From Microbacterium stercoris (GTDB lineage Bacteria > Actinomycetota > Actinomycetes > Actinomycetales > Microbacteriaceae), in contig NZ_JAGFOA010000001.1 of assembly GCF_017592545.1 (NCBI RefSeq), positions 471,587 to 535,586 of the forward strand: DNA of 64,000 bases. Direction: 5' to 3'. Below the pieces are notes generated by a model. It was given only the letters and a program-made list of their open reading frames with translations. It was not told the DNA's origin and ran no database searches. Position numbers and translations under genes: made by a program. Position 1 is the stretch's first letter; every line of letters begins with the position of its first letter. Of this stretch, positions 40,313 to 49,190 are shown one piece after another.

Positions 40313-42451
40313 TCACGGGAGCTGCACGGTCAGGACGTGCGCGCCCGCTTCCACGCGTTCGATCCGCTCCGTGTCGCCCCGGCGGAGACGGAGTTCGGAC
40401 TCGCCATCGGTCGTGACGCGCACGGTGACCGCGCCCGTGAGCCCGGCCTCGTCGAGGTCCACGGTGGCGGTGCCGACGTTGACGAGCGCGAGATCGAGCT
40501 CCTGGGCCGGCTCCCTCGTGCCGACCGGCTGCCGGACGAGCTGACGCACCTCGGTCTCGTAGTCGCCGTACGTCCGGGTCTCCGAGGTGACGACCGGCTC
40601 GTCGAGCACGGTGTCCAGTGCGCCGGAACGCGCCTCGATCCGGCTCCACCGGTCGTCCGCGTCACGCGGCGTGAGTTCGCTCACCCAGTAGGCGTTGTCC
40701 ATCGTCAGTCCGAGAGAATCGCGCTGCTCGGCCGGATCCCACCGGTATGCGATGCGCGACGGGGTGCGCTCGATCTCTGCGCCGTCGATGTGCTCGGCGA
40801 ACTCGCGCCATCCCAGCCACTGGAAGTGGCCGTGCGTCGCGCCCTCGTAGTAATGCACGCGGTGGGGCACCGCCGCCGCCTCGAATGCCGCGCCCCAGGA
40901 CCGCGTGTTTCCCTCCGCGATGTCCTCGGTGCCCGCATCCATGTACACCGCCATGTTGGCGAGGTTCTCGACCCGGAGCGGATCCTGGGCGTCGTCCCGC
41001 GCACCGCCGGCTGTCCGGTAGCCCGCCCCGGAGACGATCCCCACACCGGCGAACGCCGCCGGGTAGTTGGTGGCGAATCGCGTCGCTCCGACGCCGCCCA
41101 TCGAGTGGCCCGCGACGACGGTTTGCGTCCCGTCGAGCGCGTAGGTCTGTGCCGCGCGGTTCCACACCTCCCAGACATCGAGTTCGGCTTCGTTGATGTA
41201 CCACGTGCCATCGCCTCGCCCGAGCGGTGAGACGCAGACCGAGCCGCGGTCCTCGCACACCGGTCCGAACAGCTCGTCCTCCTGCGCGCCACGGAAGCCG
41301 TTATGGTTGCCGCCGCCCCCATGAAGCAGGATCGACACGGGAGCGGGATGCGACGGATCGTAGGTCGACGGAACATAGACGAGGTAGGGCTGCACCCGCC
41401 CGTATACGCGCGGATCCGCCGTGGGAGGCTGGCCGAGCGGCTGCCGGACCTCGGGATGAACCCCCGGCCCCAGATCCACCGATGACACAAACCATCTCGT
41501 AGAGAACCCCGTTCTGAGCGGCTCGTCCTCGACCTCGCCCCGGGCGATGCGGCGCCAGTCGAGCGGGAGCGCGAAGGGCGTCAGGTCGCCGTCTGCGAGC
41601 GCCCGGCTCTGAGCGCCGTTGTTCCAGCTCGTCGCCATGGCGGTTCCCGGAAGCCGCTCGCCCTCCTGCATGTCTGTGCGGAAAGCCGCGTTGTACACAC
41701 GCATGTCGGATCGCTGCGGTGCGGCGGCGAATCCGAAGCCGCTCTCGTCCGCGACTCCGGTGGCCAGGCGAACGTTCCAGACGCCGTTGATGCGAAGGAG
41801 CGATCGCGGGATCTCGGCGACGAAGGACTTCGCCTCCTCGTCGACGGTCAGAGTGGCCCCGAGTCTCGTGAGATCACGCTGCTGGCCCGCGGCCGTCTCC
41901 AGCCGTACGCCTCGGGACGACACGATCAGGAAGGCCTCGGAGCCGGGCGAGGTCACACCGGCGTCGCCCGGCCACCTCGACGTGCCCGTCTCCGGATCGG
42001 CATCGGTGTCGAGCGCCCACACCGCGATCGGAAGATCGGCGTCGGCGAGCGTGGTGAAGTCCACGCGCCAGGAGGACGACCGGCCCTTCGCTCCCACGCC
42101 GGCGCGGAACACATCCGAGCCGTTCGCATGGGCCGCCTCGTCGGCGTAGGTGAGCGACCCGTCGCCCGTGTCGTCGAAGAGCCAGTCGGTCCACAGCAGC
42201 GCGCCGTCGTCGTATCGGGCTGTGCCGGATGTGCGGGAGAACGCCTCGGAGAACGTCCAGCCGTCGGCACCAGGCAGCGCCGGCTCGTCGAGGAATGCCG
42301 CCGGTGGGGCCGCGGCGGGGATCTCGACGGGCGCTTCGGTCGATGCCGAGGCGGGTCCGGCGGTGATCGCCGTGGCGGCTGCCGTGCATGCGACGGCAGT
42401 GATCGCGAGAAGCCGGCGCGTGGTGCTGGTCGTGGCCGTTCGGTGACCCAT
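40313..42451 (-). CDS. Secreted multidomain esterase (PHB-depolymerase-like alpha/beta hydrolase)
   Basis: A 712-residue exported protein. Residues 1-38 are a Sec signal peptide (basic start, then AITAVACTAAATAITAGPASAS). Residues 60-300 resemble a carbohydrate-binding or glucodextranase-C-like beta domain (SDVFRAGVGAKGRSSSWRVDF, DTDADPETG). The alpha/beta hydrolase domain follows: oxyanion region ILLHGGGGNHNGF, nucleophile Ser450 in AGHSMGGVGATRF, His in GATHGHFQWLGW. The C-terminal 130 residues form a beta domain. The fold suggests hydrolysis of a polymer or plant-type ester; substrate unknown. It starts seven bases after the upstream esterase gene with GAGGCGACC as ribosome binding site, so they form an operon. 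Confidence 0.82.
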   Translation of the reverse strand: MGHRTATTSTTRRLLAITAVACTAAATAITAGPASASTEAPVEIPAAAPPAAFLDEPALPGADGWTFSEAFSRTSGTARYDDGALLWTDWLFDDTGDGSLTYADEAAHANGSDVFRAGVGAKGRSSSWRVDFTTLADADLPIAVWALDTDADPETGTSRWPGDAGVTSPGSEAFLIVSSRGVRLETAAGQQRDLTRLGATLTVDEEAKSFVAEIPRSLLRINGVWNVRLATGVADESGFGFAAAPQRSDMRVYNAAFRTDMQEGERLPGTAMATSWNNGAQSRALADGDLTPFALPLDWRRIARGEVEDEPLRTGFSTRWFVSSVDLGPGVHPEVRQPLGQPPTADPRVYGRVQPYLVYVPSTYDPSHPAPVSILLHGGGGNHNGFRGAQEDELFGPVCEDRGSVCVSPLGRGDGTWYINEAELDVWEVWNRAAQTYALDGTQTVVAGHSMGGVGATRFATNYPAAFAGVGIVSGAGYRTAGGARDDAQDPLRVENLANMAVYMDAGTEDIAEGNTRSWGAAFEAAAVPHRVHYYEGATHGHFQWLGWREFAEHIDGAEIERTPSRIAYRWDPAEQRDSLGLTMDNAYWVSELTPRDADDRWSRIEARSGALDTVLDEPVVTSETRTYGDYETEVRQLVRQPVGTREPAQELDLALVNVGTATVDLDEAGLTGAVTVRVTTDGESELRLRRGDTERIERVEAGAHVLTVQLP

Positions 42452-42458
42452 GGTCGCC

Positions 42459-43793
42459 TCAGCCCCGGTTGAAGCGGTCGGGGGTGAAGCGGATGAAGCG
42501 CGCCTCGCCGAGGTCGAGCGCGGCCGCAGCCCGGTTCAGCTGATGAGCCGACGTGCCTCCGCCCCAGTGGCCCGTGTCGAGGCGCTCGAGAAGGAGCTCG
42601 GCGGCGGCGACGGTCTCCGCGGCCGTGAAGTTGCAATGTCCGGCGGAGGCGACGTAGGTCTGGCGCAGCAGCGAGGCATTGCCCGCCTTCTTCACGCGCT
42701 GCTCGTACGCGCTCTGCTGGGCGACCGTCGAGATCTGGTCGCCGACGTTGTTGAGCGTGAGCGTCGGCACCGAGATCTCGCCCGTGAACTCGTATGTCGC
42801 CGCGAAGCGCTCGACGGCGTCGGGATCGGCCTGGTAGCGCTCCGCGGCGTTGACCGTCGCCAGGTCGGCCTCGAGGCTGAGCCCGGCGCGCTCATACAGG
42901 TCGGCGACGACGCGGCGCGCCTCGGGGGAGGCCTTGCGCAGCTGCTCGGCGTAGTCGATCCCGGTGTTCCACGAGGGGAGACCGCCGAACAGCAGCGTGC
43001 TGGTGCGTCGGCTGCTCATTGCCTGCCCGATGTAGGGGAGCGGATCGCCGGCGAGGGCGCCGAACCAGGCCTGCTCATACGTGTCGGCGTCCCGCGGGGA
43101 GGGATCGGCGATCGTCTGCGACCACGCGGGCAGCTGGCCGATCGCGGCGGCGAGAGCGATGCGCGCCCGTCCTTCGGGGGTGGCCTGCGCGGCGGTGAGG
43201 TGACCGATCCACGCCTGCTGCGCCCCGGAAACGTCCGCGGGGATGTCCACAACGGGCAGCGAGCCCTCCGGATCCAGCAGCTCGGACAGTACGAACACCG
43301 TGTCGAGCTTCTGATTCCACTGCGAGACGGTGCCGGAGAGACCACCGCATGCGGCGAGCACCCCGTCGATGCGATCGGGGTGCAGTTCACCCGTCGCCGC
43401 GGCGACGAAGCCACCCATCGAGCTGCCCATCGTGATCGCCTGCTCGGGCTCGCCCATCTCGGCAGTGAACACGTCGAGGGCCTCGAGCTGGTTCGCGATC
43501 GCCCCGCCGATGTTCCATCCCGTGACGTTCCGGGTGGTGCCGCCATACGCGGCGCCCCGGTCGATGAGCGCCTGTTCGGCGTCGCCGATCGGCCCGGCCG
43601 CGAAGTCCATGTCGACGAACACGGTGCCGTTCCAGTCGTCCGGGATGACGAAGCGATACGGCGTGCTGTCTGTGAGTGCACCTTCGAGCACCCGCTCGCC
43701 CTCGGCTGCCACGGCGGGCGACGCCGAGAAGGCGAGCCCGGTGGCGACCGCAGAGGCGATCGCGGCGTTCCTGATCCGATGCGTAGTCGGCAT
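42459..43793 (-). CDS. Secreted alpha/beta hydrolase
   Basis: A 444-residue exported hydrolase with signal peptide (MPTTHRIRNAAIASAVATGL to AVAAEGE). It has Ser125 in TMGSSMGGFVAAA, and His near residue 385 in ASAGHCNFTAAE. A helical insertion of about 150 residues lies between the elbow and the acid/His part. It starts at the ATG at 43793 with ACAGGGAGAGAC upstream; a longer frame running into the intergenic region would destroy the signal peptide. It is the first gene of a two-gene operon, divergent from the LacI-family gene, with operator-like palindromes in between. Confidence 0.82.
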   Translation of the reverse strand: MPTTHRIRNAAIASAVATGLAFSASPAVAAEGERVLEGALTDSTPYRFVIPDDWNGTVFVDMDFAAGPIGDAEQALIDRGAAYGGTTRNVTGWNIGGAIANQLEALDVFTAEMGEPEQAITMGSSMGGFVAAATGELHPDRIDGVLAACGGLSGTVSQWNQKLDTVFVLSELLDPEGSLPVVDIPADVSGAQQAWIGHLTAAQATPEGRARIALAAAIGQLPAWSQTIADPSPRDADTYEQAWFGALAGDPLPYIGQAMSSRRTSTLLFGGLPSWNTGIDYAEQLRKASPEARRVVADLYERAGLSLEADLATVNAAERYQADPDAVERFAATYEFTGEISVPTLTLNNVGDQISTVAQQSAYEQRVKKAGNASLLRQTYVASAGHCNFTAAETVAAAELLLERLDTGHWGGGTSAHQLNRAAAALDLGEARFIRFTPDRFNRG

Positions 43794-43806
43794 TGTCTCT
43801 CCCTGT

Positions 43807-43821
43807 GTCAACGACGTTGTT
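43807..43821. promoter_or_regulatory. LacI-type operator, imperfect half (site 2)
   Basis: GTCAACGACGTTGTT keeps the TCAAC-n3-GTTG core of the perfect site 71 bases away. It lies 14 bases before the esterase start, where repressor binding would block the transcript. Confidence 0.55.
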
Positions 43822-43877
43822 GTGGGACCCGGCCATCCGTGACCGGCCGATCCGACCTTGGCATCATGTCCCAGGAA

Positions 43878-43894
43878 TATCAACCACGTTGATA
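43878..43894. promoter_or_regulatory. LacI-type operator, perfect palindrome (site 1)
   Basis: TATCAACCACGTTGATA is a perfect 7-3-7 inverted repeat in the space between the divergent esterase operon and the LacI-family gene. With site 2 it fits a repressor that controls both the esterases and itself, perhaps by looping (inference). Confidence 0.7.
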
Positions 43895-43981
43895 ACATGC
43901 CGGCGCGTTGGGGTGCTGCTCCGTCACTGCGCGAGGAGTCGGTAGCGTGGGGAGAACGGCCGACGAGCGAAGGGATCGACT

Positions 43982-45028
43982 GTGGCGCGCAAGGTGAGTG
44001 GGTCGGCGACGATCCGCGATGTCGCTCAGCTTGCTGGCGTGTCGATCAAGACGGTCTCGAACGTGCTCAACGGCTACCGGTATCTGCGCCCGGAGACCAA
44101 GGAGCGTGTCGAAGACGCGATCCGCGCGCTGGACTATCACGTCAACGTCTCGGCGCGGAACCTCGGGCGGGGGAGGACCGGGGCTATCGCCCTTGTCGTG
44201 CCGGCTCTGCGCAGCGTGTACTTCGCGGAACTGGCGGACGCCGTGATGCAGGAGGCCTCGGCGCGAGGCCTGACGGTCTTCATCGAGCAGACGAACAACG
44301 AGCGGGAGCGCGAACTGCGCGTGCTCGACGGCAGCTACCGGTCCCGGTTTGACGGTGTCATCTTCTCGCCGTTGGCTCTGGGACAGGACGACGTCGGTCT
44401 GTTCGATGTGAACTTCCCGCTCGTTGTGCTGGGCGAGCGAGTGTTCGACGTCGGAGCGGATCATGTGACGATGAGCAACGTCGCCGGCGCGCGGGCCGCC
44501 ACGGATCACGTGCTGGATGCGGGCGCGAAGACGGTGGTGCCGTTGGGTCTGAAGGACGACGCATCATCGAGCAGCGGCACTCTCCGCTTCGAAGGACTCC
44601 GTCAGGCTCTGGCGGCGCGGGGTCTCGAGGTCGACCCTCGCTCGGTCATCGGGGTGCCCGACTACTTCCACGCCACCGGGGCCGCCACGATGGCGCAGAT
44701 ACTCGACCGCGGGGTGCGTCTGGATGCCGTGGTCGCCTTCACCGACACGTTGGCGCTGGGGGCGATGTCGGTGCTGCAGGATCGAGGGCTCCGGGTCCCG
44801 GAGGACGTGCTCGTCATCGGGTTCGACAACATCGAGGAGTCCGGGTACTCCCGCCCCACACTGAGCACCATCGACCCCGGCACCCGTCTGATCGCCCGTC
44901 ACGCCGTCGCGGCGCTGGAGGAGCGCATCGGCGCCAACGTGGATGGCATCGCGCGCGAGGAGCAGCGCGCTCCCCGTCAGGTCGTCATCGACTTCGAACT
45001 GATCCAGCGACAGTCCACCACCCGCTGA
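43982..45028 (+). CDS. LacI-family transcriptional regulator
   Basis: A 348-residue LacI/GalR repressor. The helix-turn-helix is at residues 10-30 (TIRDVAQLAGVSIKTVSNVL) with the hinge helix VNVSARNLGRGRTG after residue 55. The periplasmic-binding-protein-like effector domain follows (IALVVPALRSVYFAELADAV, VIGFDNIEESGYSRPTLSTI). It starts at GTG with GAAGGGAT upstream. It is flanked by secreted esterases on both sides and divergent from one pair. Operators with the TCAAC/GTTGA arms lie upstream, so autoregulation is likely. The inducer is probably a sugar or other product of the esterase substrates. Confidence 0.9.
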   Translation: MARKVSGSATIRDVAQLAGVSIKTVSNVLNGYRYLRPETKERVEDAIRALDYHVNVSARNLGRGRTGAIALVVPALRSVYFAELADAVMQEASARGLTVFIEQTNNERERELRVLDGSYRSRFDGVIFSPLALGQDDVGLFDVNFPLVVLGERVFDVGADHVTMSNVAGARAATDHVLDAGAKTVVPLGLKDDASSSSGTLRFEGLRQALAARGLEVDPRSVIGVPDYFHATGAATMAQILDRGVRLDAVVAFTDTLALGAMSVLQDRGLRVPEDVLVIGFDNIEESGYSRPTLSTIDPGTRLIARHAVAALEERIGANVDGIAREEQRAPRQVVIDFELIQRQSTTR

Positions 45029-45069
45029 TCAGGGCCTGCCAGGTGTCGCGCGCCACCGTGGTTGACGGT

Positions 45070-45098
45070 AGTACACCGGTGTAGTAAACCGGTGTACT
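45070..45098. promoter_or_regulatory. Tandem 16-bp palindromes upstream of the duplicated esterase gene
   Basis: AGTACACCGGTGTAGT (45070-45085) and AGTAAACCGGTGTACT (45083-45098) are two near-perfect palindromes with central ACCGGT, overlapping by three bases and 13 bp centre to centre. Together they make a larger inverted repeat AGTACACCGG...CCGGTGTACT. A CpG-centred palindrome is typical of LacI-family operators, yet the arms differ from the TCAAC sites at 43.8 kb. The rest of 45029-45243 shows no gene. Confidence 0.6.
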
Positions 45099-45243
45099 GG
45101 GAAGCGCAAGGTCAGCTTTCGCTCCTGCTGGGACGGAGTGGTTCCTCCCGGGGCGGACGCGGCAGCGGTCCGATCGATGCGGATCGGGCTGGTCTTCGTC
45201 GCGTTCGAAGACGTCATCACTGCAACGAATGGAAGGCTGTTCA

Positions 45244-47454
45244 ATGGCGAACTATCCATCGGCGACCCGGCACCGCGTCACGCGCGGCGTCGGCGCCGCC
45301 CTGGCGCTCACGCTGAGCGCCGCGGGCTTGGCTGCAGTGGCGGTTCCCGCCGCTGCGGCAACGGGTTCTGCGGACTCGGATCCGTGGGAGTCGCAGCGCG
45401 GGATCTACCACTACTTCACCGTCCCCAAGACGTCGGTGCCTTCGGGCGCCTGCGGCAACTCGACGGGTGCGGGCGCCGAGCTGGCGGGCAACATCGGGCC
45501 GTCGGGCACCTGGGCGGCCGTCGGGCTGGACGCGAACGGCTCCAACTGCGTCGCGAACATCGGTCCCATGGAGCCCGGCCTGTACTACTACGAGTACGTG
45601 GCGACCAAGGCCGACCGCTCCAAGGTGACCTTCCGGCACCCCGACGCGACCACGCAGATCGCCTCTCACCCCGACTGGAACACGCTCTTCGTGCCCGGAC
45701 CCGAGGTCGAGTGGATGGATGACGTGGAGACCGGCGGTGGCACGGTGTCAGCGCTGGAGTACGGCGGTGACGAGCCGGCCATGGTGTGGACGCCCCCGGG
45801 CTACACCACCAAGACCGCCAAGGCGCATCCGGTGCTCTACCTCCTCGGCGACGAGGGGCAGTCGGTGAGCGAGTGGCTGGAGCTCGGCCGTGCCGCGCAG
45901 ATCCTCGACAACCTCTCCCTCGAGGGCGACCTTGCGTCGATGGTCGTGGTCATGGCGGATCTGGAGGGCGACGGTTCTCGCGCGGAGCTGATGGACGACC
46001 TCATTCCGGCCGTCAAGCAGGGCTACAACGTCTCTCGCAAGGTGAAGGAGACGGGTATCGCCGGAATCGGCGAGGGCGCGGCGCAGGCGATCTCCCTCGC
46101 TCTGGACGAGCCGGGCGTCTTCGGCTCGGTCGGCTCCCTCTCGGGTGCGCTTCCCGCGGGCACCGAGGTGACCGCCGCCGAGGCCCGCAAGGTCAACGCC
46201 AAGACCGACCTGATGCGCTTCTACGTGGGCAACACCCTCGACCCGGCGTACAACACGACCTACGAGGCGATGCAGACACTCGCCCAGGCCGGTGTCCGGA
46301 TCGAGTTCGATGGCGTTCACCCCGAGACGGGCGGCGTCTGGGACACGTGGCGGGAGAACCTCCGTGACTTCGCCAGCCGCGCCTTCCAGCCCCACGTCGA
46401 GGATCGCGGGATGAGCGAGGGGCACCGAGAGCTCACGCAGCCCTACACGGCGCCGTCCGTCGGCAGCATCACCACCCCGCACATCGATGACAACGGGATG
46501 GTCACCTTCGAGACCGGCACCCAGTGGGCCAACGCGAAGGACGTCGTTCTGTGGGGCAACTGGGCCCCGAACGGCCAGTGGTTCCGTATCCCGCTCGCCA
46601 AGCAGGGTGACCGCTGGCGCGCCACCATCGGTCCGATCGACGGGTACTACTACTGGCGCTACGAGGTCGACGGAGTCGCCTTCCACGATCCGGCCGACAC
46701 CAAGAACACGGAGAACATCGAGAGCCAGCTGTTCGTCCCCGGCGGCGTGCGCACGCCGCTGCTCGCCGACCTCCCTGCGGAGAAGACCGGCGACCTCGCC
46801 ACGCTCAGCTACTCCGGCGCATTCGGGGCCTCGAAGCTGAAGGTGTGGACGCCGGCCGACTACGACGAGAACCGGGCGGAGCCGTATCCGGTGCTGTACC
46901 TCTATCACGGCTTCGGACAGAACTACGCGTCGTGGACCGAGGTCGGTCGCGCAGCCCAGGTGCTCGACAACCTCTACGAGCGCGGCGAGCTCGAGCCGAT
47001 GGTCGTTGTGATGCCCGGTTATCCAGGCGCACCGTCCGACATGTGGAACGACCTCTCCGGCAGCGTTATGCCGCTCGTGGACGGGCAGTACAACGTCTCC
47101 GACGAGCCGGCCGAACGTGCGCTCGCGGGTCTGTCGTGGGGTGGCTACCTCACGCACAACACGATGGTGAACCATCCCGGAGAGTTCGCCTACTTCGGTA
47201 TGTTCTCCCCGCCCTTCGCCCGCGCGGCGGTGAATCCGTCGACGCCGGCCGGTCAGACGGCGATCGCCTCGACCGAGCTCGTCGATCTGTTCGCCGGCGA
47301 CGTCGACACCGGTGCGGTGAACGCCATCAACAGCATGGAGTCGAACCTCACCACCGCCGGGATCCCCGTCGTCAAGACGGTCATCCCGGGACCGCACGGC
47401 TTCGACGTGTGGTGGCAGGGGCTGAGCGACTTCCTCCCTCGCATCTTCAAGTGA
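45244..47454 (+). CDS. Secreted tandem esterase (two E-set plus esterase-D units)
   Basis: A 736-residue exported protein with signal peptide to about residue 40 (ending AVAVPAAAATG). It is an internal duplication. Each unit has an E-set/CBM48-like beta domain and an esterase D/Fes-like alpha/beta hydrolase, with matching segments ELGRAAQILDNLSLEGDL and EVGRAAQVLDNLYERGEL. In unit 2 the elbow is GLSWGG (Ser631) with His in GPHGFDVWW. In unit 1 the same place reads GIGEGA (Glu277), so the nucleophile is lost. Homologous modules occur in acetyl-xylan and feruloyl esterases. The ATG has GGAAGG seven bases upstream; an ATG five codons earlier is less likely. Confidence 0.82.
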   Translation: MANYPSATRHRVTRGVGAALALTLSAAGLAAVAVPAAAATGSADSDPWESQRGIYHYFTVPKTSVPSGACGNSTGAGAELAGNIGPSGTWAAVGLDANGSNCVANIGPMEPGLYYYEYVATKADRSKVTFRHPDATTQIASHPDWNTLFVPGPEVEWMDDVETGGGTVSALEYGGDEPAMVWTPPGYTTKTAKAHPVLYLLGDEGQSVSEWLELGRAAQILDNLSLEGDLASMVVVMADLEGDGSRAELMDDLIPAVKQGYNVSRKVKETGIAGIGEGAAQAISLALDEPGVFGSVGSLSGALPAGTEVTAAEARKVNAKTDLMRFYVGNTLDPAYNTTYEAMQTLAQAGVRIEFDGVHPETGGVWDTWRENLRDFASRAFQPHVEDRGMSEGHRELTQPYTAPSVGSITTPHIDDNGMVTFETGTQWANAKDVVLWGNWAPNGQWFRIPLAKQGDRWRATIGPIDGYYYWRYEVDGVAFHDPADTKNTENIESQLFVPGGVRTPLLADLPAEKTGDLATLSYSGAFGASKLKVWTPADYDENRAEPYPVLYLYHGFGQNYASWTEVGRAAQVLDNLYERGELEPMVVVMPGYPGAPSDMWNDLSGSVMPLVDGQYNVSDEPAERALAGLSWGGYLTHNTMVNHPGEFAYFGMFSPPFARAAVNPSTPAGQTAIASTELVDLFAGDVDTGAVNAINSMESNLTTAGIPVVKTVIPGPHGFDVWWQGLSDFLPRIFK

Positions 47455-47482
47455 GGCAGGCGATCGCTGTCGCGTGACGCGA

Positions 47483-47520
47483 CGAGGCGGCAGGTCGGAG
47501 GCTCCGGCTCTGCCGCCTCG
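47483..47520. terminator. Terminator between the tandem esterase and the membrane operon
   Basis: An 11-bp perfect outer stem (CGAGGCGGCAG with its complement) encloses a smaller CGGAG/CTCCG hairpin. It lies between convergent stops at 47454 and 47560. Confidence 0.7.
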
Positions 47521-47559
47521 CTGTTGCTCCGGTGTGGGCGATGTCACCACGTCCCGAGC

Positions 47560-48054
47560 TCACCCGTGCGCGGCGAGCTGAAGAACGATGACGATGAGGC
47601 CCAGCGCGGCCTCCGCGCCGAGCACAAGCAGCCGCTGCCACCACACCAGCGGCACGCGTCGCGCAGCGAGGTAGCCGATGCCGACCAGCGCAACGAGGAG
47701 GGCGACGGCCCCCGCGGTCAAGGCGGTCTCGGTGCGCCAGAGTCCGAGCGCAGCCGCACCCAGGAACGCCAGCGGGAGCACAACGGCGCCGACGGCGCTG
47801 AACGTGGTCGCCGTCGCGTGACGCAGCTCGTCTCGTCGGAGCAGCCTCTGATGCACAACAAGATGCGACACCACGTCCGAGGTGAAGACGGCGAACAAGG
47901 TGCCGAGCACGGTGACGGAGAGGGTGATGATCGCCTCGAGAGCGGACACGTGCCCGTGCGCGAGGAGAGTCACGGTGACGGCGAGCGCGGCGAACGTCAC
48001 ATAGATGCGCTCCTTGAGTCGATCTGCGCGCAGTTGGCGGTCGTCATCGTTCAC
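47560..48054 (-). CDS. Four-helix membrane protein, function unknown
   Basis: A 164-residue protein starting at a GTG overlapping the AI-2E gene stop (GTGA). After a charged start (NDDDRQLRADRLKERIYV) it has four to five hydrophobic segments: about 20-38, 41-60, 84-104, 110-128 and 139-158. I do not recognise a named family. It is the last gene of a three-gene membrane operon with LapA-like and AI-2E-family genes. Confidence 0.65.
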   Translation of the reverse strand: MNDDDRQLRADRLKERIYVTFAALAVTVTLLAHGHVSALEAIITLSVTVLGTLFAVFTSDVVSHLVVHQRLLRRDELRHATATTFSAVGAVVLPLAFLGAAALGLWRTETALTAGAVALLVALVGIGYLAARRVPLVWWQRLLVLGAEAALGLIVIVLQLAAHG

Positions 48055-49190
48055 GGAGCACCTCTTTCCGGATCGCGCGCCGGACGGGCGCGGCGTGGCG
48101 CGGCGTCGACGAAGCCCGCGAGCCACTGAGCAGAAGGGACTCCGTCGATGAAGACGGCTTTGACGAGCAGGCTGAAGGGGATCGCGAGCACGGCGCCGAG
48201 CGGCCCGAGCACCCAGGCCCAGAAGATGACCGAGGCCATCGTCACGGTCATCGACATGCCGACCGCGCTGCCGACGAACCTCGCCGGAAGCAGCGAGGTG
48301 ATGATCGAGTTCAGCACCACGTACACGGCGATCACCAGCAGCATCCCCGGCCAGCCGTGGTCGAGCAGCGCGAGAAGGGCCGGGGGCACCAGGCCGATGA
48401 TGAACCCGACGTAGGGGATGAAATTGCAGGCCGTGGCGAGCAGTCCCCACAGCAGCGGGTGGGGGATGTCGAGCGCCCACAGGAAGAGGGCGTCGAGGGC
48501 GCCGACGATGATCGCGAACACGCCCGTGACCGCGACGTACCGGCGCACGTTCCGCGCGAAGGCGACCAGCGAGGTCGCCAGGCGCGGGTGATCGCGGTCG
48601 AGCGCGGCGGCACGTTGCGTCAGCTGAGCCGACTCGATGCCCATGAAGATCAGGAGGCTGTAGAACAGGATCAGGCCCGTACCCACCGAGATGAGCGACG
48701 GGATCTGCGCCGTCAGCCACCGCGCCAGCGCGGCGATGTCCACGCTCTCCAGCAGCTCGCGGATCTGGGGGGTGCCGATGCCGAGGTGCGCGAGGGCATC
48801 CGTGACCTCGGTCAGGGACGCGAGCGCCGCGGCGCCGTAGGCGGGCAGGATCGTCGCCAGGCGGGCGAGTCCGTAGAGGACGAGCGCCACCAGGGCCGCC
48901 AGGATGCCGAAGGCGGCGAGGATCATCGCGGTCAGGGCGAGCGCGCGAGGCGCCCCGCGTTGTGCGAGTCCCGCGTACACGGGATGCACGAGGATGACCA
49001 TCACCAGAGCGAGGAATGCCGGGGCGATGAGCCAGGCCAGTTCACGCATTCCCAGGATGACGACGAACACCGCGATCAGCCAGAGGGCGACGGCGGGAAG
49101 CCCTGCGGCTCGTTGCGGAGCCGGATCCACAGGCGCCGTCATCGGCTGAGAGGGCCGGCGCAGCCCGGCCCGCGCGCGAAGGCGCTTCAC
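48051..49190 (-). CDS. AI-2E family transporter
   Basis: A 379-residue polytopic protein of the AI-2E/PerM family, with about eight hydrophobic segments. The family-typical segments LLWGLLATACNFIPYVGFIIGL and VLNSIITSLLPARFVGSAVGMSMTV are visible. Members export small molecules or ions; the name comes from one E. coli homologue and does not prove autoinducer transport. The GTG at 49190 is chosen because it overlaps the LapA-like stop (GTGA); an ATG at 49142 is the alternative. It is translationally coupled on both sides. Confidence 0.85.
   Translation of the reverse strand: MKRLRARAGLRRPSQPMTAPVDPAPQRAAGLPAVALWLIAVFVVILGMRELAWLIAPAFLALVMVILVHPVYAGLAQRGAPRALALTAMILAAFGILAALVALVLYGLARLATILPAYGAAALASLTEVTDALAHLGIGTPQIRELLESVDIAALARWLTAQIPSLISVGTGLILFYSLLIFMGIESAQLTQRAAALDRDHPRLATSLVAFARNVRRYVAVTGVFAIIVGALDALFLWALDIPHPLLWGLLATACNFIPYVGFIIGLVPPALLALLDHGWPGMLLVIAVYVVLNSIITSLLPARFVGSAVGMSMTVTMASVIFWAWVLGPLGAVLAIPFSLLVKAVFIDGVPSAQWLAGFVDAAPRRARPARDPERGAP

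Noticed and set aside
48051..49190. Quorum-sensing (AI-2) export system
   Set aside because: The family name is historical; no luxS or AI-2 receptor genes are nearby and the sequence gives no substrate.
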